Source of the DNA: Lethocerus indicus
Lineage: Eukaryota > Arthropoda > Insecta > Hemiptera > Belostomatidae
DNA length: 64,000 nucleotides
NCBI GenBank assembly: GCA_019843655.1
Contig: JACDQD010000007.1
Location: 9,111,600 to 9,175,599, forward strand
Direction: 5' to 3'
Part shown: positions 1-12,167 of the stretch, piece by piece
How the letters are laid out: each line of letters opens with the position of its first letter
Position numbering within the stretch: the stretch's first letter is position 1
Made by a program: the position numbers and the translations under genes
The notes under the pieces: model-generated
Told to the model about the DNA's origin: nothing
Databases searched by the model: none
What the model saw: only the letters and a program-made list of their open reading frames with translations

Positions 1-3000
1 CATTTTCAGATGTTTCACCTGAGGCAGGTGTAGAAAGCTCTGATCCATCCTCTGAACTGCATGTTTTATCTCCTGTATATAATAAGGTCTTTGTATATAA
101 TTAAACAAATAATAAACAAGTAATGACAATATAGACATCCATTATTAATTTTAAATATAATAAATGTGTATGTAAAATATATAATTGTTTTTAAATTTCG
201 TAACATATGAATGGTGTTGTTGGATATGTTTACTTCTAATGGATATGTTCTGTCAGTATTTTTTATCACATTTCTGCCATGATCAATATTATATTTGTTC
301 AAAAAGTATAATACAGCATGTATCAATGGTGTTATGTAAGCTAAGAAAGTCACATAAAATGTTAAGTTATACCTATGTATTTAATTCATGTAAAATTATA
401 TATATTTCAATTTGTTACCTTCACTATCACTTTTCATCAGACTTTTATCCTCAAAACTTTCCCCACCAGCAGCAAACATTGCTTTCTGAATTTGTTTGGA
501 CAGTCGATTATCCCCATTATCATCATTATCTTCATTAGTACCTTCTAGATCTTTTACAAACCAACATCCAATTGTCTGATGACCAGTTACTAAAATAATG
601 ACTGCCACAACAACCCAAGACAGCCTGTACAATGATAACTGACCATAAACTAAAACCAAAACTGAACTGACAAATACACATTGGCTTATCCATTTACTCC
701 AGGGTCTGAAAAAAATAGTAAATTCAGATGAGGAATGTTAACAATAATGAATACAATAAAACAATATAATCGCAAGTCCATATTTAATATTACACTCACA
801 GTTTAGATTTTGGTAAATCTCCTTGCCAAAGCAATCCACCACAAATGGAAAGTACAATACCATTAATTAGATATGGATCATTTTCCAGTTTCATATTATA
901 CCTGTAAATGCAGATTTTTAATATTCCATATTACAAATGAATATTATTTATGTTTAATGCCATATAATAACAAATGTATTAAAAATGATATGCTCCAACT
1001 TCAATACACTAAGTATCAATCACATAATACTGTTAATACAAGTGTAATGAATTTATTGCCTCCAAAAATATGTACTACACTACACCTGTATCCTGGACTG
1101 ATTATAGTAAAAAATGAAATTAGTGTTTCTTGTTTGTGTTTAAAATATAACACCTCAAAATAAAATAATTAAAACCTGTTTTAAAAAATGTTTAAGCTAG
1201 TTAAACATTTCATAGCTACCGTTATAATTAAATCACAAAACATTTTTCACACAGAAAACAGACTGGGTACTCCATAATACCTCCAACCCCACTCATACTT
1301 CATCAATATTCATTTATAGACACTTACTGATAAGTAAATAACATAGAAGTGAATGAATTTTATTATAACTCACCTATAATTTTTTCCCCAAAAGAGAAGA
1401 CTAGGTATTGAAACGATGGTCGGTATTGCCCACAGTAACATCATTATTAGATGGAAGCTAATATTGTCAATTGGTGGGATTTCAAATTTAGGTATCACAT
1501 TTTCAGTGCCTTTTTTTTGCTTCTTTTTGAATAGGTATGCTTTCAGGGCTCTTAAAGGCCAATATACAATTTCTTGCCAAAAGTCTTCATATAATGATAC
1601 CAGCTGCAAAATTAATAAAGAATCCACATTCACTAATGAATATTTCATAAAAGTAAACATTCAAGGTTCCTTCCAATAAAGAAGAGTGAATTAAAAAATA
1701 AAAACTCTGAACATATTAATTACATGGAAAATTACTGGCACAAATACTACCAAAAAAATATACTCAAATAATTTAATTATTTAATTTAAACTAAATATTA
1801 ATTACCTTGTAGAAATAGAAAACAAGTCCAACACTCATTGCCAATCCTCCACAAGCAGTTAAACTGATGCCTATCATGAAAACAGACATTATTATTGGAA
1901 CTTTGTTCAATCCTCCAGCTATGTATTCAGACATCCAAGTAAGCCCAAAGACAAATTTGTTTAAGAACCTAAAGGAAATAATGAATGCTTATTATACTAC
2001 TATTTTGGCCTGGTATGAAAAGATTATTACTCTATCATAAGTTTTATCATTATGAAATAAACTTACCTTAAAATAAGACCATTGAATGCCTGGCCTTGAA
2101 ACACTACAAATATTAATATTCCTAAAGCTACAAAATAGGTAAGTGCCAGACCACTGCAATGCATTAGAAGAGGAATAAAAAGAGCGTCCATTAAGCCATT
2201 GTTCTGCTGCACATCACTTGCAGGTAAAATGGGTAAAAGTGAATGCATATACCTAACAAACAAATTTTATAATATAAATCAGTTACTGCCAATAATAAAC
2301 ATCTGAATTAATCTAGCTCACTTGATATTAAACATGTGAATATTAAGACTACTAACCTTAAGTTCATTATTAATTATTTTTACTAATATTTCAGTTTATT
2401 TTACTTTATTTTCTATCTGTGTACACAATCAAGGTTTTGTCAAAATTACATATAAATGGTCTTTGTTTCAACATAAAGATTGAACTGTATTGAGTCATTT
2501 CCAGGGTGTTAAAAATTGCAATTGCCCCTTCTTATTATTGTGTATTAATAACACATTGCACCAATGTCTCAAGTCTCAAGGGCAAATAAATCAGACAAAC
2601 TAACCTTTAAGATACATTTTTGGGGGTGAAAGCAGGTTTGGATTATACTGCATAAAAGTGAGTGGAGATAGACAATTTAAAATGTGATTATAACTAGACA
2701 GTTATAAATAAAAAATGACGGCAGAGTGCACCTTTATAAACATTATACACACTGACCATTTACCTGGCAATTGCAGAAGAGATACTGAATGCTGGCAGAA
2801 TGTAATAAGGTCTGGCAGCGGTTGGCATAATAAAATGAAGTAATGGGCAGTTGGAATTTTCGTGCATTGATGTAATTTGAAAAGACAATGTCATCAAAAG
2901 ACAAACTGTTACAGATGAAAGAATGCCCACAGCAGAGTTACCAATTAAAGCACCCAAGCCACGAATTAAAGTTTTTTCCAATCTAAAATAATTAATTGTT

Positions 3001-6000
3001 ACCTTTCAATAGGGAAAAAGGAATAGATAAGTACTATTCTAATATTTATGCATTATTATAAATGACAATATTATTGTAATTTTATTAAACTTAATTATAT
3101 AACAGGCCACAGAAGCCTATTGTGTGCAGTATAAATAAAAGGGAAAACCAATTAGAACCAATTAAATATGAAAATCATACTGATAATCATAAACAAAAAA
3201 ATAAGAACAATTAAATGTATAATAAATTTAAAAGGACTAAAATTAATTTAGTATACAAACCTGACATTGTAAGTGCACTGACTGTTAAGAACAAGTTCAA
3301 CTTTAACATCTTTCATATCTCTTGCAGAAGGTTTAGGAGTATATATAATAATAGGAACTGATCCCTTTTGACCACTGAAAAAATAAGCAAGGATTTTATA
3401 CATAATTTATTATAACTAGATGTGGTAAAGTTGTTACATGTACTTGTTACTTATTACTGGAAGAAAAATATAACCTGAAATGTTTTTTGACACTGATATT
3501 ATTTAACTTATTTGTCTACAATCTGATAAGAATTAAACATTTCGTTTAATAATTATTACTATGAGACCAAATATAGACACTAGCAAAAATAATAATCAAG
3601 AGAAATATAATTTAGGATAAGTCTACATGTAACTAATGATAGGATGAAATTAAATAGTTGTTCTGAAGTACAGTTGGGTCTTAATCATTCAGGTAAAGCC
3701 CAATTCGTTTTACCCTATTATTTTTGTAGTTCCTTCATTGCTCCATGGTACTGTGACTGTCACCTGAGCCAGGTTGGGCAAAAGGCAGTTGTCTGACTCA
3801 ATGTGTAACTGGTAAGTATGCCATATTCTATGCATTGAAGGCATATCAATAGAATAATATATTGGACCTGGTTGAGTGTTCTTTAATAATGAGGTCGATT
3901 TAAAATAATAGGCATTTCCCATTAATAACCTGTCTCGCTTCCTGAAGAGGTCAAATGAAAGACGAACCTGTAACCGGTCAATTATATATTATGATTTTCT
4001 TAATATAATACCAACATATCAAAATACCAACTGCATATCTACTAATTTAGAAATTATATCATTACATACAGGCTCATTTATAGGAAATGTCCTAACAATG
4101 ACATGAGTGTTCCCATCCATACGAAGCTTTGACAAATCTAAAATTGCAACTTTTCTCTTCAGTTCCTTTGATGGATATATTCTTCCTTTTGAAGATAAAT
4201 TCTTACCCATTTTACTGAAACATTAATATATATATATACATTATATATTAGTTTTTCATTTGTGATCATTTTTATCAATGTTATCAGAAATATTAAACAA
4301 TAAAATACAGGGGGGTTATTTGGATATGATGAAGAAATTGTAAAGTATAGACAGGATTAAATAATGTGTTTGCTATTCCTGAAAGAAAACATTTTTTTAC
4401 ATATCAAACATTTCATTAGTTTTTTCAATTAGACAAGCCATGCACAAGAAAAAATAAGAAAAGATATAGCTGAAAATAAATGTGTAGACTGGATTATTTT
4501 AATTTTTATGTTTAAGAAAACAAAAAATATTATTATTATCTTTTATTTAAATTACAAATAAATAAAAATATGACTGATTCTTTGATGTAACTAACAATTT
4601 TACAGAATAACGATTAGGGTTCAAATTTTCAAATGAATATCAAGACATGGAAAAACAAATATGGTTTAAATGATTTGCCAAATATGAGATGTAAAGCTAG
4701 CCCAATAAATATATAAGATACAATATATGAATATTACCAAACCCTAGTCCCATTGACAGAGCCATCAGCTCTGCAAGAAAAGATCCAATCTTTTGTTTTG
4801 TGGTTGACAGCATCAACAACCAATGTATCAGCTACCGTTGTCAGAGGAATCGTGATGTAAGTTAAAGTTGAGACACCTTTTGTTTGCTTCCAGACGTAAT
4901 GGTTTTTGTCCAAACTGATCCATACTCCAGGCTTATTATTCCCACTCCAGAGTGACAGTTCAGATGGATGTGAAGATGTTTGATATTTTTTACCTGCACT
5001 CCTCTATTATAAAGGAACACTTGATAAGTATATTAATTACTGACTTGACTATTTAAGACAATTACAATATTTACAGCAGCTTAAAACATGTAGTTAGAAA
5101 CCCTAACAATGAAACATTTCTTGGGCAAGTGAAGTCAAATTTAACTATAATGCCACTTTATAGTATTGATGCATACTGTTATAAATGTACAGATAACAAA
5201 TGAATTTATTTTACAACTAATTTAGTGATTTACCTTAAGAATTGAGCTTATATGAACTGAAAAATGCTTGACAAAACTTACATTGAGTAAATGATATCTG
5301 AAAATATCTTTCCTTAATAGAACATCATCTGTAATTTGCTTTGTTGACAGATCCACACAGTCAAAAAGAGCACGAACCAAAACCAAAACCAATTCTTTAC
5401 ACCACAGAATGCAGTAATGGTCGACTGAGAGCCATACATCCGATATAGATGGACTCTAACAAAAATTAATTTATGACAATTATTTATCAAAAAATAATGA
5501 GAGGGAAAAATGATATAAATTGGAATAAATGAGGATGCATATAATAGGAACAATTAATAAAATTAACAAATGAATTAAATCTTACCCTCAAATAAGCAGG
5601 ATATATTATTGATAATTCATTTATATAATTTAAAGTGAATACTCATTACGAAGTAATAATCCCTTCAAGATAAAGTTATATCTTTTAATTTTATACAAAT
5701 ATATCATCTATAATGATCACAAAATCCACAAACATATCTAAGTACAAAAAATTGTCATTGGCTGGCTCAACTGAAAGGGGCCCACTCAGATGGTTTTCAA
5801 GTACAGGAAAAATGCTGAAACAGTTGGGGTCAACCCCTGTCATCCAATACTCTTCCCACATCACACCATCATACCCGAAGCCAGTTAGTGACAATTGAAG
5901 TTCTGGACACGGAAACTATCACACATCTATAAGGTTATAGCTTATTAACTAATCTATAAGGGATATACACAGAATACCTTTAAAAATAATAAAAGGATTA

Positions 6001-7324
6001 GAATGAATCATCTGTTTGATTTGTCCACACTATTAAAAATAAATTTAAGCATAAAAGCAATGTTTCCAATTTCATTTTCATGATTTTATAAATCAATTTT
6101 TTAAACTTTTTAAACTATTTTTTAATTGATCATATAAACAAATGTTACAAGGAACAAATCAATTTTTTAATATTCCAAATTAAGTTCTTGAATATCGGTA
6201 ATATTTTTTAATGTGAAAATAAACAGTAACAAATAAAATAGAAGTATAAATCCATGTATAATATGTAGTTAAAAATGCACTATATACACTGTAATTTTCC
6301 ATTAATGTACACAATCCTCCCTTTATAAACAAAAAGAACATTATTTAATTTTTAGTTTGGTAGTCATAGCTGAATATGACATTACATGACATTACTTACT
6401 ATAACATTGATATCAGCAAATCTTGATATAGTCTGACTTGATTTTACAATGAAGTCTCTAGCTCCTCCTCCTATTGATATCAAGGTCAAATTTTCTCTGA
6501 AGTTCTTGTTTTTAGACCAAAACTGGTGGACCTTATAGTAATAATTTGCCAAATGATAATCGGGTAATACAGTAGGTAAATGGGGTGTAGCCAATGTCAG
6601 TATAAGTTTCACTTGTTCAACATTGAAATCGGGACTCGCAAATAGTCCTTTTGCAACAAGTCCACCCTGAAAAATATTTAAAATACTCATTTAACAACTG
6701 TACAGAAGAATATTCTACATAGACATATACAATGAATAGAGTATAAGACAACACACTCCACCATTTTAAGAAATTTCGCTAATATATAAAATTGTTTGAT
6801 CCATTTTCTGTAATTCTTTTTATTTATCCCTAATTAATAATTATATACAAGGTCATACATAATATCAATAAACGTAACATTTAACATGAAAGCACAATGA
6901 CCGTGAACTGATAATATGATATTGTCGTAATAATACAATAAAACCCAGCATATATAACTTAAATTCATAATATAACATAAGTCAAACAATTCTGAAAATA
7001 AAGTATCTGTACATATGTTAGGGATGGATGGATAATGTTTGGAAGACAGGGGCCTTGCAGGTGTCAATAATTGCATACAAATAAAATTGTCAAAACAAAA
7101 TAAAAGTTCAAAATTAAATTAAATCTGTCTGCTTTTATAATTTTGGAAGCTGCTTGATTTACCAAATAATCCCCAGGTAATGGTTTTACTTTCTCTGTAA
7201 TATTTAGATAAATTTAAGATTATTTCTGGGGTATCTTATAATTGATAACATGATTAATAAACTTGTTTTAATTTCTTCACATGACACTAATAATTTATTT
7301 CTATTAGAATTGTTTTTATGTAAC

Positions 7325-7371
<47 letters not shown>

Positions 7372-8474
7372 TATAAATTATGCTTTCTTCTTCTTAAAAC
7401 AATTATTCCACCAACAACAGGTGATAGCACTGTAGCAAGCAGTAAAATGAATTGATTTGTTTTACAACTTACCATTGAATGGCCAACAAGCACAACTGAT
7501 TGAGGTGCAGAATTATCTTTATAAAGAGCAAGCACTTTTTTAATACATATCTTCAGAAAGCTAGTTTGATCTATTAGAACGCCTCCAAACAGTCCAGAAT
7601 TGTCATCATCCAAATCAATTCCAAAATAATCAAAATGGAACGTTGTTCGGGCTCCAAGCGATTTTCGTAAACTCACCGATGCCAGAGAGCGAACTGGGAA
7701 CAAATTAATCTTGCAGTTTAATAAAATACATTATTGGGAACCACATTTAAGGTAGCTTGTTGTTAATTTACCTTGTTTGTGAGAACCACGACTTCCAGGA
7801 ATGAACAGAACAGGAATACCATCAAATTTCATGGCTCTCACTTTTTCAATTTGAGAACCTTCACCAAAAGCATAAAGACCATAGCGTTTATATTTCAACA
7901 TTACATCCGGTGGTAGAGACACCCTCTGAAACAGTTAGTTGAAATCATTTCAAGACTAGATTACGAGAATGCGTTTCAATCCTAAAGCAGTTGCGATTGT
8001 GATTTAATTTAATTACATCCATTAAGAATCAGTATCGGCTTTTTCGAGGGTGGACGACAGACGCCCGAAATTGCCGGGAACACATCACGGCACAATTCAC
8101 GCTCGGACGTAAATGAATTTCGATTGAAGCCAAAAGTTACACTAAAAATAGACGTCATTCAACTAAACGCAGCAAACTGTGAAAACTGTCGGTCGTTAAT
8201 TCGCCGATTGATGTTGCAATTGAAGGGCCCCATTCGGGCGGAATGTACAGGCCCTTCGAAATTAACACCGAGGAGTCGGAAGCGTAAACATTATAGCGGC
8301 ATCAAACACGAGAGCAAGAAAAGGTGTACTCACCACAAACTGTGGATATTCGAATAGGTACGTCATATTGCAATTGTTCTCTTCGAAATTTGTGAAATAA
8401 CTGTGAAGACCTAGGAGGAAAATGAAAAAGACGAGTGTAGAAACTAGGACGAAACCGTTAATTAGACCAGCCAT
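1..8474 (-). CDS. PGAP1: GPI inositol-deacylase PGAP1, 16 exons, 3' end cut by the window
   Basis: PGAP1 is a multi-pass ER enzyme that removes the acyl chain from the inositol of GPI anchors. Exons in transcript order are 8334-8474, 7772-7925, 7473-7693, 6400-6666, 5282-5455, 4738-5003, 4028-4214, 3714-3967, 3261-3374, 2764-2982, 2067-2252, 1806-1968, 1374-1603, 800-901, 419-705 and 1-72 (open-ended). All introns are GT-AG and all phases agree, giving about 1012 codons. Residues about 7-24 form an N-terminal membrane anchor, followed by the family signature NNCNMTYLFEYPQ. The lipase box VGHSMGG has its serine near residue 171 and is split by the intron between exons 3 and 4. VDHYCILWCKEL in exon 5 matches the conserved DHL-IVWC-KQL block. 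Exons 10-15 encode several hydrophobic segments, as expected for the C-terminal membrane domain. The remaining C-terminus lies outside the window. The identification rests on my memory of the family, not on a search. Confidence 0.96.
7330..7369. repeat. (TA)n microsatellite in PGAP1 intron 3
   Basis: About 20 TA units lie in the intron between PGAP1 exons 3 and 4. Confidence 0.95.
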
Positions 8475-8744
8475 CGTGAATTATTAGTGAGAGAGGGAGA
8501 GAGAGAGATGGAGAGGAAAAAAGAGAGACGCAGAGTCTCTCAGCTGGGCCCGAGCCTATCGTCGACACAATCAATGGTGAACACTCAGACCTCCCCTCCC
8601 CCCCACCTCACCACCTCGCCCCCCACCACCTCCCACTTAACACCTCGAAAGGAGAACTAATTTCTTCCTCACTAATTTTTTATAATCAACCCACTTCTTC
8701 CTCTCCAAAATGCAGTCCCTTATACGCTTATTTTTATTTATATT
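8475..8744. promoter_or_regulatory. Head-to-head spacer, probable bidirectional promoter
   Basis: Only 270 bp separate the PGAP1 start codon on the minus strand from the start of the small plus-strand ORF. The spacer has a GA-rich tract at about 8490-8533 and a C-rich tract at about 8590-8640, both common in arthropod promoters and bound by GAGA-type factors in some insects. No TATA box is evident. The promoter role is inferred from position and composition. Confidence 0.5.
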
Positions 8745-8784
8745 ATGGACTCATCCTCGAAAACTGTTATGCAGCAAATAGCAT
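8710..8784 (+). other. Upstream ORF overlapping the start of the 8745 ORF
   Basis: An ATG at 8710 opens a 24-codon frame with a hydrophobic leader-like start (MQSLIRLFLFILW). It ends with TAG at 8782-8784, so it overlaps the first 40 bases of the 8745 ORF in another frame. If transcription starts upstream of 8710, this could lower translation of the main ORF. It may equally lie outside the transcript. Confidence 0.2.
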
Positions 8785-8948
8785 TTAGAAGGAAGGAATT
8801 GCCGAAACCGGCTGTTCAGAAATACGATCCATTTCTTAAATCATACGTTCCTATTATTGCTTCAAAAAAAATTATGCTAAATCTCGAAAGTTCTATATCA
8901 AATTGTTCAGTTAAACCAACCTTAATAGAACAATACGTAGTGGAGTAG
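8745..8948 (+). CDS. Small ORF of unknown function, 67 residues
   Basis: A single-exon reading frame of 67 codons follows the divergent spacer and precedes an AATAAA at 9070-9075, so it could be a complete short transcript. The predicted protein is basic at its start, contains KYDPFLKSYVPI, and has no signal peptide, membrane segment or motif I recognise. It may be the first coding exon of a longer gene, since GTAGTG near the end could act as a donor. Placement head-to-head with PGAP1 and the nearby poly(A) signal are the main support. A chance ORF is not excluded. Confidence 0.4.
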   Translation: MDSSSKTVMQQIAFRRKELPKPAVQKYDPFLKSYVPIIASKKIMLNLESSISNCSVKPTLIEQYVVE

Positions 8949-9069
8949 GCTATTGAAAAACGGTTCTTTAGTACAGATATTAGAAGAATATAGTATAGAT
9001 ATACTTCAGGTTACATTTCAAAACAGCTCAACACGCTTATATCCTGGAATTAAAATTACTATTGACTCA

Positions 9070-9075
9070 AATAAA
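9070..9075 (+). terminator. AATAAA poly(A) signal for the 8745 ORF
   Basis: AATAAA followed closely by a second A-rich AATAAA-like repeat lies about 120 bp after the stop codon of the plus-strand ORF. Confidence 0.4.
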
Positions 9076-9146
9076 AATAAAAACGAGTTATTTTTATTTT
9101 AGGGGCGAAGTTCCTACCTACAATAATTAAACATCATTCTCTCGGG

Positions 9147-9279
9147 AGACCGGTTTCAGCTTTGGAAATCGCCAGTAGCGTTCTTGTAGAGAGGTACTTA
9201 CTCGGATCGGCTTCCTGTTAGCACTGTTATTATAGAGTCACTGTAAAGTACGATATTAGTGAGGCACCGAAACCGGTCT
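9147..9279. repeat. Inverted pair AGACCGGTTTC / GAAACCGGTCT
   Basis: Two perfect 11-bp arms at 9147-9157 and 9269-9279 face each other across about 111 bp. Each arm contains the palindrome ACCGGT. They lie between the convergent 3' ends of the 8745 ORF and the globin-like gene. Related GAAACCGGT-type words recur elsewhere, for example near 41815. This could be the remains of a small inverted-repeat element; no target-site duplication was recognised. Confidence 0.4.
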
Positions 9280-9429
9280 AGCATTAGAACAAATCGATAT
9301 AATATCGCTCGAGTGGACCCCCAAACAAATACCTTAAATTAGATGAAGCATATTTAAAATACTGCTCTAAACACCATTACCCATCATAGTAACTAATGAA
9401 ACTACAAAAAATAAATACAATGTTACCTC

Positions 9430-9435
9430 TTTAAT
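9430..9435 (-). terminator. ATTAAA poly(A) signal, globin-like gene
   Basis: ATTAAA on the minus strand lies about 110 bp after the stop codon at 9544-9546. ATTAAA is the commonest variant of the canonical signal. No better hexamer was noticed between it and the stop. Confidence 0.4.
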
Positions 9436-9484
9436 AACAAATATTAATGAATATAAATTATATAATATTTATACATTCTTATGT

Positions 9485-9505
9485 ATGAGAATTGTGTATT
9501 CTCAT
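9485..9505. other. Small perfect hairpin in the globin-like gene 3' UTR
   Basis: ATGAGAAT and ATTCTCAT (8-bp arms) flank a 5-base loop. The element lies in the presumed 3' UTR, between the stop codon and the ATTAAA signal. Any role in RNA stability or localisation is speculation. Confidence 0.35.
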
Positions 9506-9543
9506 CGCAGTATAAGAATGTTGCATATAAATTGGAGGCAAAA

Positions 9544-12108
9544 CTAATCCCAACGTTCTTGTTTCGAAGCTCTCCTTTGTGTAGAAGCCGGCCATCTAAT
9601 CTGCAATAAAATATTTTTCAATGAAGCGATTTTTGCATTTCAATAGTGCAAGATTAAATATATTATTGCCATGAAAAGTTATGCTTAGAAATTCGTAAGA
9701 GCAATTTCCTTCTATTCTTTCAATTTTATAAATGATTTTAGACTCGTTGAAAATAAGTTGTGTATATTTATTGATTTGGTTGTGCGGACGTACTGCTTCT
9801 GATTGAACATATTCCTCCTGTCGGCCGTGACTTTTCCGACGATCGGTTCCTCTCAACAAATCTTCTTTGGCGACAATCATTCGAGATATCTTCGTCATGA
9901 ATACCAAGATCGCTAGTATCTTGTGCGCCTCCAGGTGGAAGGATCGTATAATGTAGTGGAGAAGGGGCTCGTAGTGGTTCTGCAACAGGCGATAAATAAA
10001 GGAAACTGTAGTTGCACTCTTTTAATCGAGCCCTGTACAACTGTGAAGGGAAGTGGGGGCTCGATGAGTGAGGAGGCGGTTGGTAAGCAGCAATAGCGAT
10101 GGCTCACTTTGTGGTCGGTCATTTGGAGGCCGAACTTGGCGTGGCAGTTGGCCAGTTTATCGATGAGGGCGAAGGTTGTGACGGGGTCGTCCCAGACGCG
10201 GGTGAACTCGAGATAGCTGCCTATGATGGCGGAGCTGTGGCTCTGCTGGCGCATATTGCACAGTGTCTTCTTGTCGTCGACGCTGTGCTTGAAGTAGTCG
10301 ATGTAATTCGGGTACTGTTCGCTTTGCCTGTCGGGTAGTCAGTCAATATTTTTATATCCCTATTTATAACTCTGAAGAGAGGCGAAAAGCTTAGAAAACA
10401 TATTACCTTATAATTCGTTAAATACTTTTTATATTGAATTAATTACAAACATAAAGCGAATTATTTGTTTAGAATTTCGAGTTAATCGTGCAATTTAAAT
10501 GCGCTGATTGATTTATGGCTTAAGGTTCTATATTCGAGGTGCAATTTCAATTTCGGGATATAATTATTCATCGGTGATATATTCCGGTGAAATTTGTGTT
10601 TACTATTTATTTCAACCGGCGCATTTTCAGAATTTTAATTTCACACTTCTTATATACGTACGTTGTCTATCGGTGGAAGAGAATGCTGTTTTTAAATAGC
10701 GAGGCACCCTATTCAACACCAGACAAGATGGACCGCTTTATTTATCCTTCTCTTATCGTGTTCAGATTGTAAACTGAGAGACGTGACTAAGGCTTACGGA
10801 GTCGAGCCCCGCTACTGTAATCCTTAAGCATATCTCTAACAAATATATATACACTTAGGGCTTGAAAAGTTCCTGAAAAGTGGTGCAACTATTTATAAAC
10901 AGAACACTATATTGATAAGCAATTGACGAGTTAGTAAAATTGTCAGGAACCAGAATCTATCAATGGATTAATGTTTTTACTGGTGGGTCGACATCAAAGA
11001 CGATAATCGCATTGGGGGGATTTTACAACAACGTTTTGAATGTCCAGTGTACATATACTTCTGGATAACATTGGAATATGTTAGAACTTTTTACAATCTA
11101 TCTGTGTTCTTAAACTTGCGGCAATTTAATTTAAGCTGCAAGAAAATAAATAATCGGGTAGTTCCGGATAGTAACGCGGTTGCAACCCACTTGACGTAGT
11201 AGGCCATGCTGATGCTTTTGATCGAGTGTTTGACTTGTTCGAAAACGCCTGCGATGAAGTTTTTCTGTCTTATGGAGAGACCTATTATTTTGTCAGCACT
11301 GTCCAGGTTCTGGCCTTCCATCAGACTGATCCTCTCGCGTTGTTTGTCTTTCAGCCGATTTTCAAACCACTGGCCGTACTCGCTGTTGTTTTTCACTTCT
11401 TCGACCACCAAATCAGGAACCAAGTACGCCACACCGAAGGAATTGCCCGGTCTTACTGGAATTCAGACGAATCGGTTGCTCAATAAGCCCTTAGAATAAC
11501 ATCTACGAACATATTTTAAACCCGGACAATAGTTAGAGAGAAATTCCCGTTTTTTAAATTAAATTTCCTCCAACAGAGACTAACCGTAAGAGTGGTGATA
11601 ATCGAAACTCTCCCGGAACCCCTTGTAGAAATACCCTGAAGTGGGAGATTAGTACCAACCCTGTATTCAACGTGACCAACTATCATCGTACGGTGTACGT
11701 AAATATTTACGTACTTAATGTTTCCGGCCGGTTTATTGCTTGGCAGTTCGCAAATATCCATTGCGATTAACGTCCCCTATTTATATCTCAGACTATTTGT
11801 AACGAACCTACCTCTTTCGTTTTCAGGATTGAACGAAGTTCGCGTAGTTCCGCTTTTCGCAGAGAAGGCCCTTCTGCCCATCAGGTCGCGGCCCCAGGCC
11901 ATTCGTCCACGATTTATTATTCTCAGGATATCATCAGACCGCTCAAAAAAAACATAAAATTTAAGAATACGCGATTGATATTTAATGGCGATATTCTGAC
12001 GGTTTCGAGTGGAAACCGGATATTTACTGCAGTAAATTCGGCCGATTTCTCAGGTATTTCTTGAACCTTGGAACAAATTTAAAGTCCGTCGAAAACTGTG
12101 ATTCGACG

Positions 12109-12167
<59 letters not shown>

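Noticed and set aside
5691..5894. Extra or alternative exon of PGAP1
   Set aside because: The available acceptor gives the wrong phase after exon 4, and exons 4 and 5 join directly with conserved PGAP1 sequence.
8124..8357. 77-codon plus-strand ORF inside PGAP1
   Set aside because: It is antisense to PGAP1 intron 1 and the end of exon 1, and has no independent support.
11700..11785. Extra exon (DICELPSNKPAG frame) in the globin-like gene
   Set aside because: The phase does not fit the flanking exons, whereas 11941-11812 joins 11635-11585 directly in frame.
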